A stretch of DNA of 64,000 nt from Dallia pectoralis (Eukaryota; Chordata; Actinopteri; Esociformes; Umbridae): positions 25,504,851 to 25,568,850 of the forward strand of contig CM055728.1 in NCBI GenBank assembly GCA_029465975.1. Direction: 5' to 3'. The notes under the pieces are model-generated. The model had not been told where the DNA came from. It did no database searches and saw only the letters and a program-made list of their open reading frames with translations. Both the position numbers and the translations under genes were made by a program. Shown in pieces: positions 1-12,931 of this stretch. The stretch's first letter is position 1. Every line of letters begins with the position of its first letter.

Positions 1-1322
1 TGAGGACTGCATCATTAAAACAGAGATGAGCTTTGAGCTAATGGTGATCTGTCTGCTCAAATGATGAAGAGAAATCCCCATTGTCTCCTTGGCTTTGTCT
101 CAATCACTGGAGCAGAAGGGCAGACAGGTAGAAACCACCTTTGGGCGTCCGGGCGGCTTCAAGTCAAATCGTATTCAAATGTGCATTAGCGGGAGCTGAC
201 GGAAAGTAAGCATGGAACCCGTCATGGGTAGGAATATGAATTATCTGTCAGACTCGAATCGGGAGAGAAAAATACGCAACAATCTGAGAACCAAAGCAGT
301 CAGCAGTTACACCCCAACTGACCTATCACACCGTCTCCAGGCTAATGGGGCAGCAGCCCAGTGGATATGACGTTATATGACTCTAAATGCTCCCATATTG
401 AAATACAGCTATTAGACCAACAGGCTCATGCTTACTCTTCTCTGTAAAGTTCATTGTTGGTTTGATAACTAAAACACGGCTGCCTTTATGTCCACAGACG
501 CAACGTTTTCTGTAATGCAGACTGAGAATGCAGACACGTTGTGTGACGAAGGGTGATGGGTTTGAATCCCTGCCTACAGTCATCAGTGTCTGTCCAGGTA
601 GGGGGCCTTGACATCAAAGCAAGCTGTGTTTAAATAATACACTGCTTGGAACTTTCAGTCTACTTGTTTAATTTTTCTTGATTACGGACATAAAATTAAC
701 ATCTAAAATAATGATTTAATCTGACGATCTTCAGTTAACGATGTTTTCCTGTTCGCCAATTTAATAATGCATTGAATATATTTTGAATCACTTAAAAACT
801 TTATTATCAACATGAGGTCTAAAACTGCAGCCCTGGATTGATTGGGAATGCATTTGGATTTACTAGAGCAGATTTATTAGAGCAGTGCTGTGCATTAGAA
901 CTCATAGAGAACAAAAAACGGTGGGAAAACTAAGGCTGCGTTAGCGAAGACAGACCAATACTGTTTGTTTGTGCTTGTGTCAACTCAACTACAACTGACG
1001 TGGCAAAATGACTTCAAATGACTTCCCCAACTTCACCCAGAACATTCTGAACAGTTTTTCAGCTACGCGCGTCCCCCTTATCAAATCACTTAGCAAATTA
1101 AATTATAGTCCTGATTTTAAGCACTGTGTTTTACGTCTTAGTGATCGACTGATGGATATACTTACAGCGCTCACAGCAGTCACACAGCAGGTTGTCTGTA
1201 CTTTAAGTCTTATAATATAGTAATTTAAAAAATACATCTGAAAAACTTAATTAAGTCACAGAGTTCTCTGCATACTGTAAATTAGGACTATTCAACTGGC
1301 AGCCCTGAATCAGATTCATGCA
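1..1322. other. Intergenic, no gene recognised
   Basis: I see no exon with plausible splice sites, no recognisable protein and no RNA gene. The short open frames at 383-583 (minus) and 1008-1220 (plus) have no family resemblance and are treated as chance. Confidence 0.6.
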
Positions 1323-1446
1323 AATAAATTCCATTAATGTACACCCCAAAACCAACAGATTTGAATAAATTCCATTAATGTACACCCCAAAACCAACAGA
1401 TTCGAATAAATTACATTGATGTACACCCCAAAACCAACAGATTTGA
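1323..1446. repeat. Tandem repeat, 41-bp unit, 3 copies
   Basis: Three head-to-tail copies of a 41-bp unit begin at 1323, 1364 and 1405. The core contains TGTACACCCCAAAACCAACA. Copies one and two are almost identical; the third has a few substitutions. A minus-strand open frame over 1251-1802 runs through it, and its repeated C-terminal part (ICWFWGVH) is only the translated repeat. Confidence 0.85.
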
Positions 1447-3654
1447 AGGATTCTATCTACAAAATCACTCTGGTCATCTGTCATAATAAAGACAACTGTG
1501 CCAGTGATTGAAACATCACCAGACTCATTGTTCAATAGCAACAACCTTTCAAATGACATTCCATAACTTGGGATTGGAAGTGATTCTCTATTCCACCAGT
1601 AAAATAATAATGGTACTTTTGTTATTTCAAACATATACATGTTATTATTATTAACTGACTGCATTCCTTGATCCGGTAACCATGACTGGCTTGTGGTTTG
1701 TCTCTCCTCATACAGCTTGCACGTTGTTCTTCCATAGAAAGCAAGTTCAGCGTTACAGGTGCGTACATTTTCTGTTTGAAATTCAGTGAAACTCACCCAC
1801 ACATGACTTGTTCTGCTCTGTTTGCTATGCTGATATTTTAGTGCAATTGAGATATTTTAGAAATAGAAGTTTTCTATTGGATCGCGTTCAAGAGGGCTGC
1901 ATTGCAGTCTAGAGCTACAGCGCTGCACTGGTCAAATTGCATTTTGGAGGCACTTAAAACAGGTTGTATGAGATCAAATGACTAGTTGACAACAAAAATA
2001 AGATTAGTCAACTTTATCGACAATGTCGAAATGATAGCGTTGACTAATCATTTCAGCCCTAAAGTCTACTAGTAAACATTATTCAGATAGTTAACGTACA
2101 AGGGTTTCCACTAATGCTGTGCTGTTCTGGTCTGCTGTTGTTTTGTCACTTAACGTTGTGATGTATGTAGCAGAAAGTTTTCTTGAATGTAGCGTTTTCA
2201 TAAATGTTTAAGTTCTGTCGATGTTGTCGTGTTGTGAGATAATGTTGTTGTGTTGTCTACTTTTATTTGCATTGCTAATGTTGTGTAGTGCTCCCAAGGG
2301 TCAGCGTACATAAAGGTCACGTTTGTAAAGCAACCAGTCTATAGCTGCAATATGCAGTGTTTCTCAGCTCAGAAGACTGTCACTCTTAGAGTTACCACAG
2401 GCCTCTTGGTTTTCTCCCCGACTAGCGCCTTTCTGGCCGGAAAACACAGTTTTAAGTACAGATTGTTTTTGAACTAACGAGGGGGCGGTTAAAAGGTTAA
2501 AGCAATAATGTGACAATAGAACAAATGTCATGACACTGTTCGTCTTCACTTGTCATGATGCTTGTTCTTGTGTATACGATTAAACCTGTTATAATCAACT
2601 GTTACGCTCGCGACTGAAGACTTTTTACTTGATAAATTGCGAACAGTTTAACATTCTCCACATAACGCTGGCTGTGGAAAACCAACATACTCACAATCTG
2701 AAAGGAAGCTTAACATTTTACAGGTGATCTGGTGGCAACCAGCACTGAAAAAGCAGGATGACTGTTGCGTTGGAATTCATTTAGTTTCTATTAAAAGAAC
2801 GACACACATTCAGCTCAAAAAATGTGATTACATTGAAAGAAGTATTACAAGGGTTATAAGAGCTACAGTATACATCATTGGGAATCTCACATCCTTGACA
2901 CTTTTAGCCGAGAACACTGTACTAAGTCTGTATTCAGGGGATATTTATTCATGTCCTTCAACTTGTTTTTGCCTCCTCACAAGATGAGGAGTTTGAATAC
3001 AAAAGGTTTTCCACTACCCTTCCTTTTAGAAATGTATGGTCATTCAGAAAATGGCGACTGAAAAAACGCTCTTTGCGGGAAGGCACAACAAAACAGCCCT
3101 GCATTAGGATGATTTAACTTTGACTCTTAATGCCCACGGCTTTTACACATCAATAAATGCCTTCCTTTCTGTGAGCACCCTTGTCAAAAATCCCTTGGAA
3201 ATACTCTGGTTGCATTAACGGTTCACATCATAGACGTTATGATGAATTCATGTTTGAGGAAATTAGATTGGTTATTGAAGCTCTGGTCGGTCATCAGCGA
3301 ACTACCACATACATAATTGTGATACTGTAGGTGTGATTGGCCTGCGCGGATGGAAATGTGAGCAGTGCAGAATACGCATTTCCACAATACTTACTGAAGG
3401 TAATTATTGCACAAATAAAGTAGCATTTGTCTTGTTTACTTTGACCTTACCTTTGGCCATCATCTCATCTCTGCTCACATTAACTACCAGACAGCCACTA
3501 GCCAGACAGCCATGTAATGTTATCTCTGAGCTCCCCATGTCTGTTTAGGTCGGCTAACTGTAATGTACGGGGCGAACAGAAGGTTACTGGCTAACAGCTG
3601 CCAAATGCTGCAGCATACTAGTTAAACGAAAACATTCTAGTAGTTCAGATCATC
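1447..3654. other. Intergenic, no gene; possible hAT-like scrap near 1975-2065
   Basis: No coding region is supported. Around 1975-2065 the text TAGTTGACAACAAAAAT followed by GACTAATCATTTCAGCCCTA resembles ends of widespread non-autonomous hAT-like elements, seen by eye only. The rest is AT-rich and featureless to me. Confidence 0.4.
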
Positions 3655-4090
3655 AAAGTAAATGGCAAATACTTTCAAGCCAGGTTGAAAACATTTCTCT
3701 TTTCACATGCATATGACTGAGCGAATAAACATTACCACGCTGTAAAGTTTAATTTGAGTTGATTTTAATTTGAATTTTTCTTATTCTATTATTATTTTCT
3801 ATTCTTTATCGAATTGCCCATTTGATGTTTTTATTTGGTTTTATTCTAATACATGGCATACATGAAAACCTGTAATGTATACATAAAAAACGTGGAAGTT
3901 TAAAAGACTTCTCGACCAGGTTCTGAAGACCTGAAAAGATTCTGAAACCTTTTGTATAAAATTCTGAAGACCTTCTGAATAAAATACTTAAGAACTGGAA
4001 GTTCTAAAGTATTCTCGGCCAGGTTCTAAAGACCTGAAAAGGTTCTATGTATGAATTGTGCTATATAAATATGCTTGCTTGCTTGCTTAT
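3655..4090 (+). mobile_element. Possible LINE (L2/Rex-type) 3' end remnant
   Basis: The stretch ends in TGTGCTATATAAATATGC followed by a short CTTG microsatellite (4072-4088). That is the usual look of the 3' tail of fish L2/CR1-group LINEs. The upstream part has the charged and aromatic codons often seen at the end of the reverse transcriptase ORF, but no intact frame. Within it, about 3898-4055, a segment around CCAGGTTCT-AAGACCTGAAAAG occurs twice as a diverged tandem duplication. The assignment rests on tail structure, so family and left border are uncertain. Confidence 0.4.
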
Positions 4091-5384
4091 AATATAGTGC
4101 TCTGTTAGTCCAAAAAATCAGAAAATAACACTGTACATTGTTTGGCAGAAGCTGGAACCATTGGTATTCCCTATGAAGATATTCACAATAACTTGATTTC
4201 TCAGTATGAATAAAAGTTGCATAAAGAAAATCTCAGGGGGCAAAATGTACAAATGACCTGTCACTGCAACACAAGCCAGCAAACTGTGACAGATCAGTCT
4301 TGGAATCCTTATATCGCTAAAAGACATCTGCCATGAACAGCAAACACCAATACAGCCAACAGCTGTAGCCACGATTAACATGACTATTATAATCAAGAAA
4401 AAAGTACAATGTAAACTTCGAAAATAGTGGTAAGCATTGGCTCTTGTTGCACTACCCACAAGGACAACTCCCGTCCTCCATATTATTTTGAATATCATAG
4501 ACTTTGACATGTATGTCATAATAAAATTGTTTTTGGAATTGACTTATTTTTCCAGATGTTTGTGATGGATTGTCTGGAAGTCTACTGAGATTTGTCAAAT
4601 GCTTTCGTCAAACTCATAGTCTCCAGGTTCTCTCTCAGTGATATGGTGCAGGAAATAGGTAAGGAAAATCAGATTTATGTCCATATAAAACACCAGGGAC
4701 TGTATCTGTCAATCCTCAAAGATATAAAATAATTTAAAAGAATGACATTCTAATCGCAAGTCTCTTGATAATCGGCCAACAATGGATAAACCGTATTCTG
4801 AATGTATGCCTTTGACAATAAACCCAAAGTAGTAAGTTAACATAACTAAGGAATGGCTTAAATTGTACTGGGATGGATGTGTTAGAAAATGTACGAATTT
4901 TGTCAACATGGTTTGGTTTGGATTTGTTTTTTTTTTGCTTTGGGAAGTGCTTTTTAGAAGAGCGATTTGTTTTGTTTTCAAACCTGGTTTAAACACACAT
5001 TCTTGTTTATAATGCCGTCCATCTGAGACACATTTAGTATTTATTTGCTTGCATTTCCTTCTCTATGAATCTGATTTGTGCAATGGTTTTCTGAATACTA
5101 AATATGCCATGTTTTAAAAATGTCAGGTTCTCTTTATCCAAGTAGTGATAATAGGTTAGAGGAATAATAGGTTTTTTAGGAATCCCAACATATTATTAGA
5201 TTATTATTAATCTTCTGATATTTATGTTTTGATATATACGCAAACAAGCCAAAACATGATGACATGTGAATTGAATTGACATGAAACATTAAAATGTTTA
5301 ACAATTGCTCCTAGTAGATCATTTTCTGGTGTTCTGATCATAGGGTAAAACGACTGATAGAGTGAGTAACTGTGTCCATATAGT
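4091..5384. other. Intergenic, no gene recognised
   Basis: The 133-aa minus frame at 4118-4519 and the 95-aa minus frame at 4709-4996 show no family motif and no exon-like borders. I see no other structure. Confidence 0.5.
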
Positions 5385-6119
5385 GGTCAGGTAGAGAGAG
5401 TGAACTAGACCAGAGTGGTCAGGTAGAGAAAGTGAACTAGACCATGGTGGTCAGGTAGAGAGAGTGAACTAGACCATGGTGGTCAGGTAGAGAGAGTGAA
5501 CTAGATCATGGTGGTCAGGTAGAGAGAGTGAACTAGACCATGGTGGTCAGGTAGAGAGAGTGAACTAGACCATGGTGGTCAGGTAGAGAGAGTGAACTAG
5601 ACCATGATGGTCAGGTAGAGAGAGTGAACTAGACCATGGTGGTCAGGTAGAGAGAGTGAACTAGACCATGATGGTCAGGTAGAGAGAGTGAACTAGACCA
5701 TGGTGGTCAGGTAGAGAGAGTGAACTAGACCATGGTGGTCAGGTAGAGAGAGTGAACTAGAACATGGTGGTCAGGTAGAGAGAGTGAACTAGACCATGGT
5801 GGTCAGGTAGAGAGAGTGAACTAGATCATGGTGGTCAGGTAGAGACAGTGAACTAGACCATGATGGTCAGGTAGAGAGAGTGAACTAGACCATGGTGGTC
5901 AGGTAGAGAGAGTGAACTAGACCATGGTGGTCAGGTAGAGAGAGTGAACTAGACCATGGTGGTCAGGTAGAGAGAGTGAACTAGACCATGGTGGTCAGGC
6001 AGAGAGAGTGAACTAGACCATGGTGGTCAGGTAGAGAAAGTGAACTAGACCATACTGGTCAGATAGAGAGAGTGAACTAGACCATGGTGGTCAGGTAGAG
6101 AGAGTGAACTAGACCATGG
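5385..6119. repeat. Minisatellite, 32-bp unit, about 23 copies
   Basis: The unit contains GGTCAGGTAGAGAGAGTGAA then CTAGACCATG and repeats every 32 bases (for example starts at 5417 and 5449). Copies differ at a few recurrent positions: CCATGG versus CCATGA, GACC versus GATC, and AGAGAG versus AGAGAA. The outermost copies are the most diverged, which fits ongoing homogenisation of the interior. The 32-bp period shifts frame and no long ORF forms. Confidence 0.95.
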
Positions 6120-7612
6120 TTTTTGACTGTGTAATTATATTCACGTCATGTGTTCCTGGTAAACACAACAAACAGATTGTTTATCTTATTAGAAAGGAAA
6201 GATTAAATATATGAGCACTAAGGCTTGCCCGTTTTATTTGCCATTCACATTTCCTTTATAATTTACTGTTGCTATATTTGAGAGCCTATTTTCTCTGTCA
6301 GGTCTCAGGATATTTATGAAGCTAGATAAGGTTGTGTTCGTTTCAAGTTGCGCCAAGATCATTATTTGAGCACACAGTATCGGTTCTGTTCTCATTCCAA
6401 TACTAAAATGCTGGTGAAGATAGGAAGCAAAATCTACTGAAGCGCTTTCGAGGAACATTAACTCATGAGTTGAATTGTGTTGAACAAGGCATATTGACAT
6501 TACAGTGTTTTTCCTCTGCCAGACCAGAGCGATTAATCAGGATATTTGCCTCAAACACCAGCAAACACACCTAGGGTAATATTTTGTTACAGTAACATGC
6601 TAACATTATGAAAATGAAGCATTGGAAGCAGAAAAACATTTAATGAATTACGTTTCTAAGTTATATTTCAGGGGCCAAGGTGTATTATTCTCAAATCAAA
6701 ACAGAGCTCATGGCATATTGTTACTTGACACTAGAACGAATTGTTAGTCCCATTGTAAGCTGTTTGAAGGATAACGCCTCAGCAACTCCGACCATGTTTC
6801 TATCTCTCAGCGTATTATCCATATAGTAAACACGCGCCTGTTGATAGGGAATAACAATAGCAGAACAAGAAAACCTGCTGTGTGAGGTTTAAAAAGGCTA
6901 GGGTATTAGGACGCAGTCCCTGTATGGTAACTTGGCAGGAAGTCAGTTTCTCCCTCAACCCACAATTAAGTCTCTTGAGGAGAGAATGTTGTAATCCTGA
7001 CGGGCTTGTCGGCCTCACACCGCCAAACACTCTGAGATAGTCCAACCGAAGCAGCGAACTGATTTGAAAATGTATTTTAATTCTGTGTGTGTGTGTGTAT
7101 GTGTGCCCTTAGTTTCCGTCCCCGACAGCCGTACGGAGCTTTTTCTTATTGTAATAATGATATATTTCCAGTGAGAGGTCCCGGCGGACTCAGCTCCAAG
7201 GTCCACCGTCGTGCTCTGTGGTGTGTGAGATTGGCTTGATGCCTTTACTGCGGGAATACAGTGCTCAACACGAGGGGGGTAAATTACATTGTGTACCGGT
7301 GTTCTAGCTAGTTAGACGACTTTTGACTTCGCCGTTATCACTATTCCCCACTTGAGAATGTCGTCTTACAACAGGATTTTGGTGACTTCAGATGACATAG
7401 AAGTATGAGTGGAGTAGTGTAGCACTGCAACAATTATTCAACTATGCCAGTTATTCGACTAGTAAAATATGTTGATTATATTTTGCTGCAATTAGCCAAC
7501 GGGAAATAACGGCAAATGTCTAACATTTGTCTATGTTCTTCAATCGCAGTCTCTTTCTGCATGTGACTCTCTCAGGGCGGACGGGGTCAAGCTAGTATAA
7601 GTGCAGTGTTGT
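6120..7612. other. Intergenic, no gene; short GT run at 7084-7102
   Basis: No supported exon is present. A short (GT)n lies near 7084-7102. Near 7420-7500 the text GCAACAATTATTCAACTA followed by TTATTCGACTAGT resembles hAT-like debris. The small minus frames at 6815-7206 have no family signal. Confidence 0.5.
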
Positions 7613-9140
7613 GGGGGGTAGGCGGTGTTATGGTAGGCGGTGTTATGGTAGGCAGTGTTAAGGTAGGCGGTGTTATGGTAGGCGGTGTTATGGTAGGCGG
7701 TGTTAAGGTAGGCGGTGTTATGGTAGGCGGTGTTATGGTAGGCGGTGTTATGGTAGGCAGTGTTATGGTAGGCGGTGTTATGGTAGGCGGTGTTATGGTA
7801 GGCGGTGTTAAGGTAGGCGGTGTTATGGTAGGCGGTGTTATGGTAGGCGGTGTTATGGTAGGCGGTGTTCTGGTAGGCGGTGTTATGGTAGGCGGTGTTA
7901 TGGTAGGCGGTGTTATGGTAGGCGGTGTTATGGTAGGCGGTGTTATGGTAGGCGGTGTTAAGGTAGGCGGTGTTATGGTAGGCGGTGTTATGGTAGGCGG
8001 TGTTATGGTAGGCGGTGTTATGGTAGGCGGTGTTATGGTAGGCGGTGTTATGGTAGGCGGTGTTATGGTAGGCGGTGTTATGGTAGGCGGTGTTATGGTA
8101 GGCAGTGTTAAGGTAGGCGGTGTTATGGTAGGCGGTGTTATGGTAGGCGGTGTTATGGTAGGCGGTGTTATGGTAGGCGGTGTTATGGTAGGCGGTGTTA
8201 TGGTAGGCGGTGTTATGGTGGGTGTTATGGTAGGCGGTGTTATGGTAGGCGGTGTTATGGTAGGCGGTGTTATGGTAGGCGGTGTTATGGTAGGCGGTGT
8301 TATGGCGGTGTTATGGTAGGTGTTAAGGTAGGCGGTGTTATGGTAGGCGGTGTTATGGTAGGCGGTGTTATGGTAGGCGGTATTCTGGTAGGCGGTGTTA
8401 TGGTAGGCGGTGTTATGGTAGGCGGTGTTATGGTAGGCGGTGTTATGGCAGGCGGTGTTATGGTAGGCGGTGTTATGGTAGGCGGTGTTATGGTAGGCGG
8501 TGTTATGGTAGGCGGTGTTATGGTAGGCGGTGTTATGGTAGGCGGTGTTATGGTAGGCGGTGTTATGGTAGGCGGTGTTGCGGTAGGCGGTGTTAAGGTA
8601 GGCGGTGTTATGGTAGGCGGTGTTATGGCAGGCGGTGTTATGGTAGGCGGTGTTATGGTAGGCGGTGTTATGGTAGGCGGTGTTAAGGTAGGCGGTGTTA
8701 TGGTAGGCGGTGTTATGGTAGGCGGTGTTGCGCTAGGCGGTGTTATGGTAGGCGGTGTTATGGTAGGCGGTGTTATGGTAGGCGGTGTTATGGTAGGCGG
8801 TGTTATGGTAGGCGGTGTTATGGTAGGCGGTGTTAAGGTAGGCGGTGTTATGGTAGGCGGTGTTATGGTAGGCGGTGTTGCGGTAGGCGGTGTTATGGTA
8901 GGCGGTGTTAAGGTAGGCGGTGTTAAGGTAGGCGGTGTTATGGTAGGCGGTGTTATGGTAGGCGGTGTTAAGATAGGCGGTGTTAAGGTAGGCGGTGTTA
9001 TGGTAGGCGGTGTTATGGTAGGCGGTGTTAAGGTAGGCGGTGTTATGGTAGGCGGTGTTATGGTAGGCGGTGTTAAGATAGGCGCTGTTAAGATGGGCGC
9101 TGTTAAGATAGGCACTGTTAATGTTGGCGGTGTTGGTATT
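7613..9140. repeat. Minisatellite, 15-bp unit, about 100 copies, open on both strands
   Basis: About 1.5 kb of the unit TGGTAGGCGGTGTTA. Most copies are identical; variants carry A for T (TTAAGG), CAG for CGG, TTGCGG, or TTCTGG. A shortened unit at about 8214-8225 and disruption at about 8302-8325 break the register. Degeneration rises at the right edge (9070-9140). Because 15 is divisible by three and the unit has no stop in the frames concerned, frames of 237 and 283 aa appear on plus (GGVMV repeats) and 283 aa on minus (PPTIT repeats). These are by-products; there is no promoter, splice or non-repeat coding context. The plus strand is extremely C-poor. Confidence 0.97.
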
Positions 9141-10838
9141 TCGCCAAACATACCTGTTGACTAACAGTCAATTTTTGCCACTTTGTTTGGGTTGGCACTT
9201 ATCCAATTTATTATTACTCTTGTTGTGAATCTTGGGAATATTTTGGAAGGCCGTCTTATTCAAGGCCGAGTTTCTGTCATGTGTATTGTCCTTTATTTCC
9301 CTCACAGTGGAGTTTCAGAGATCGCTGAATAGCCTTGCATGGACCGATGTGCCCTCATTACCTATTTCCTGATGTCCGCTGAGATCGCAATTCTTGTCAT
9401 TGTGTGCTTTGTATTCATCTGTATTGGGAACACATAAATGACTAGTCTCACCCAAACGCTTTCCTAAAGATCCCTTTTTTCACCGATTCATATGCTACAC
9501 AATTATTTACCCACCTGATTCTAATATTTTTGCAATAATTCCTTTTACATTAGTTTTTCTACTGCATACATAGTGTCCCGTAAACCAACATATATTATAC
9601 AAACCTATATTGGAGGTGTGGCTAGTCATTTATTTTTTATCTTGTGGCCACGACTTACTTATCTCGTGGCCACGAGTTAGTAAGTCACATGCTATGGACC
9701 TAATTCAGTCAAAATGTCTGACAGACACACAAATTGGCATAGTGACATTTAAATCTATTTTAATTTTTTCTGTGTTTTCGAGAGATAATAACTGGGATGA
9801 AATAATAAAAAAAAGTGGGGTGGGATATCTAAAATGTTCTATATTTTATGACAAATCATTTTCAAACAATCACATGTTAATAATTGTCAAATGGAAATAG
9901 GCACACTCATTTACTCTGATCTCATGGTTTTGTTAAAATATTTATTTTCCAAACACCCGATATTGACTCTCATTTAATTGGTTCACAAGTGTTATTTCCT
10001 TGGATCTGCCTCTAAACATTGCTTGTAATCTCCAGAGAGTTGAATATGGAACAGGCTTACCACACAGGCTTAATTAATCCTCTCTAGATCCTCCTAGTCT
10101 ATTGTTATTATTAGTGCTGGTGGTATGTCAACAAAAACGAATTTAGAAATCAGATAATTAATTATAATTAACGAGCCAGTTGAATCTATTTCCACTGAGG
10201 AATAGTATCACACTTCTGAGACTGAAACTTCTCTGGCATGTCACACATATGCAGGTATTTTGGCAGAAAGTATTTTAAATGCAGGTTGGTTAAACGTGTA
10301 ACTGCCTGATTAAACTCATCCAATCAAGACACGGTGACCTTATTACTTTCAACTTTTGTTAAGTAAGAGTCAATGCACAGGGAAGCTTGGTAGTTATAAT
10401 GACTGTCATCATAATCATTTTCAAATCATCTTTCTCATAAACATTTGAGAAATTGTTCAATCTTTTATTTGATGCAGTTGAATTTGTTTGCTCTTCTCTG
10501 ATGGAACTGACCCTGCCTGCCCCAGAATGATATTATATATGGCTGTTGAGCTTCAATGGCAAACAAATTGTTTATAAATATCCTGTAACTTTGTCAACCT
10601 GGCACACTAATAATATACTTGACAAATAGTATCATGAAAAATGTAAGTTGTGCTGTGTCAGGTTATATTAAAGGCCTGATCCAGCTTCCAAAGCCAGCCA
10701 ATACTCTGCTCCTGTCTTCTCCATTAAAATCACTTAAGGAATCATGTTTCACCTTGACACACACTGTAGTCATATCTCATCCTCCTCTTCTAGGCTACAC
10801 TGAGTGTAGCTAGTGCCACTTGCAATCCTGCAGGGAAC
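9141..10838. other. Intergenic, no gene recognised
   Basis: The 96-aa plus frame at 9610-9900 and 64-aa frame at 10619-10813 have no family resemblance. The only structure I see is a pair of short palindromes at 9641-9676, listed separately. Confidence 0.5.
9639..9684. repeat. Paired GTGGCCAC palindromes
   Basis: CTTGTGGCCACGA at 9641-9653 and CTCGTGGCCACGAG at 9663-9676 are two near-identical palindromes, 22 bases apart, flanked by TTAGTAAG and TTACTTA. Similar CTCGTGGCCACGAG clusters occur dispersed in fish genomes, but I cannot place this one in a named family. Confidence 0.55.
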
Positions 10839-10839
10839 A

Positions 10840-11045
10840 TGCACAGTACGCACAGCATGCACAGTATGCACAGCATGCACAGTACGCAAAACATGCACAG
10901 TAGTACGCACAGCACGCACAGTAGTACGCACAGTACGCACAGCACGCACAGCATGCACAGTACGCACAGCACGCACAGTACGCACAGCACGCACAGCATG
11001 CACAGTACGCACAGCACGCACAGCATGCACAGTACGCAAAGAACA
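10840..11045. repeat. Short tandem array, 9-bp unit GCACAGYRY
   Basis: The array is built from 9-mers GCACAGTAC, GCACAGCAT and GCACAGCAC in irregular order, with occasional AGTAGTAC insertions. All six frames stay open in parts (for example cysteine-rich CVLCVLCML on minus and HSMHSTHST on plus), which explains several spurious 84-102 aa ORFs. No gene is supported. Confidence 0.92.
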
Positions 11046-12627
11046 CACAGACAGCACAGCACAAATGATAAGTCTCATGTAAAAAGGCTTAATGGATATG
11101 TATCCAAACTGTCTGAAGTCATAGATTCCCGCTTATCTTAAAGCCAGTGACAGTCCGTGGAGGAATGCCTGCCCTTCAATGGCATATTCCAAATAAACCA
11201 TTCCTGCTGGTTCAATGTATTTGTCTTTATCCATTGAATGCACAGATGGCAGGAGAATGATGCTTCCATTTTTATAGCTTAGCATGTGACCCTGCATCGC
11301 CGAAACCTACGCTGGCTTCCACTTCCAGTTAAAAGTTTTACTCTACTGCAAGATAATGATGCTCTCCTATGGAGAGGCAAAAGGAACCCTCCCCTCTCAG
11401 CCTTCTAAAAATAATTAAAACCCTGCATCACTACATCTGCACTGCCATTTCTGGACTATTGATTGTCCCCTCTGAAGGGGACACCAGTCAAATATCGTTG
11501 TCACGGAAGCCCAATGATGGAGCTAGCTTCCCATTGAAACAAGAATAGCTTCTTGATAAAAACATTGGCAACAGTGTTTTTACCTAGAAGTGTTTGCCCA
11601 AACTTTCCTCAACATTCTAACATAAAAATAAATGCTTAAAGATTTTCTCTAAACATATTTGCATTTCAGTGCTAGGTCCTTAGAAGAGCAAACTGGGTTT
11701 ACATGAACTAACTGCTACAGTAGCTATTTGTCTTGTCAACAAAAATTCAGTGTAGCGATGTCTGTTAGTAGACATTTCTGCTCATTCCATAGACTTAATA
11801 GCCTATAAAGGCCCCGGTCAAAAATCTAAATTTCTGCCTAAAATGACATACCCCAAATCATACTGCTTAAAGCTCAGGACCTGATCTGGACCTGATCTTA
11901 TGATAGATGTCATTTGAAAGGAGACACACTGAAGGTGGTGGAAATGCATCACATATGGGAAATGCATCACATACAAAGTAAAACACAAAACATCATTTAT
12001 TTTTAATTTTTTATGTTGCATCATCTTTGAAATGCCATACATTGAGCGTGGAAGCTGGGGACACTTTAGATTTTGTCCACCAGAGGGCAGCATTCTGTGA
12101 CCCAAACGTTAGGCTGATAGAATAACCAACTACAGTGCAATGAAACAATTTGTAAGGGGACCACAGAGTGGCCGCTACTTTGATATCTTTTTTTTGCTGT
12201 TGTACACTGTCCTTAAACAATTGCATATAACACTTTAGCCGGATTAGCTTTTTAAATGGAGATGGCATTCTGGCAAGCTTTCTGCCCAATCTAAGCATGT
12301 CACATATCATAAATAGGCAGTTTCCAAACATGTATTTTTGCGTAGAAAATATGGAGAAAAAAAGTCGCTGAGCTGGGTCGAAATTTGGATGCAGGCTTTA
12401 ACACTAGCTAAAACAACCCTACAGTATGGTAAACAACGTGTGCTTAATCTGCTATTGTTACAAATATGTAGCTAGCTAGCAATCAGAATCTGAAAAAATA
12501 AGCTCTGCAATGCTTCCGGTACTTTCAATAATTAACATAGTTCACATGTGGAATGAAACACATTGATTCACAGACATTCTTCACATACAATACTAGTAGG
12601 CATTTCATGCAATTTAGCGTAATCTGA
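11046..12627 (+). other. Intergenic; possible LINE RT fragment near 11285-11400
   Basis: Around 11300-11345 the plus strand reads roughly LRWLPLPVKSFT, similar to the (L)HWLPV motif near the C-terminus of L2/CR1-type reverse transcriptase ORFs. It is too short and broken for a firm call. The rest, including the minus frames at 11818-12331, shows nothing recognisable. Confidence 0.3.
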
Positions 12628-12931
12628 GGTGGAGCTCGGACTAGGTGCTAACTGAGCTCATGGTGGAGTTTCAGATAGGTGCTAACTGAGCTTATGGTGG
12701 AGCTTGGACTAGGTGCTAACTGAGCTCATGGTGGAGCTTGGAATAGGTGTTAACTGAGCTCATGGTGGAGCTTGGACTAGGTGTTAACTGAGCTCATAAT
12801 GGAGCTTCGACTAGGTGCTAACTGAGCTCATGGTGGAGCTTGGACTAGGTGCTAACTGAGCTCATGGTGGAGTTTCAGATAGGTGCTAACTGAGCTCATG
12901 GTGGAGCTTGGACTAGTTGCTAACTGAGCTC
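12628..12931. repeat. Minisatellite, about 34-bp unit, about 9 copies
   Basis: The unit contains GGTGGAGCTTGGACTAGG then TGCTAACTGAGCTCAT. Two subtypes alternate: GGAGCTTGGACTAGG and GGAGTTTCAGATAGG. The arrangement suggests that a multi-unit block was duplicated. Each unit contains GAGCTC. Confidence 0.92.

Noticed and set aside
1251..1802. 183-aa minus-strand open frame
   Set aside because: Its C-terminal third is the 41-bp tandem repeat and the rest matches no family I know; no exon borders were seen.
7606..8319. 237-aa plus-strand open frame (and 283-aa frames on both strands to 9164)
   Set aside because: It is the translation of a 15-bp tandem repeat with no unique coding flank, splice signals or homology.
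10770..11141. Cysteine-rich or His/Ser/Thr-rich small proteins
   Set aside because: All frames over the 9-bp repeat are open; this is low complexity, not a gene.
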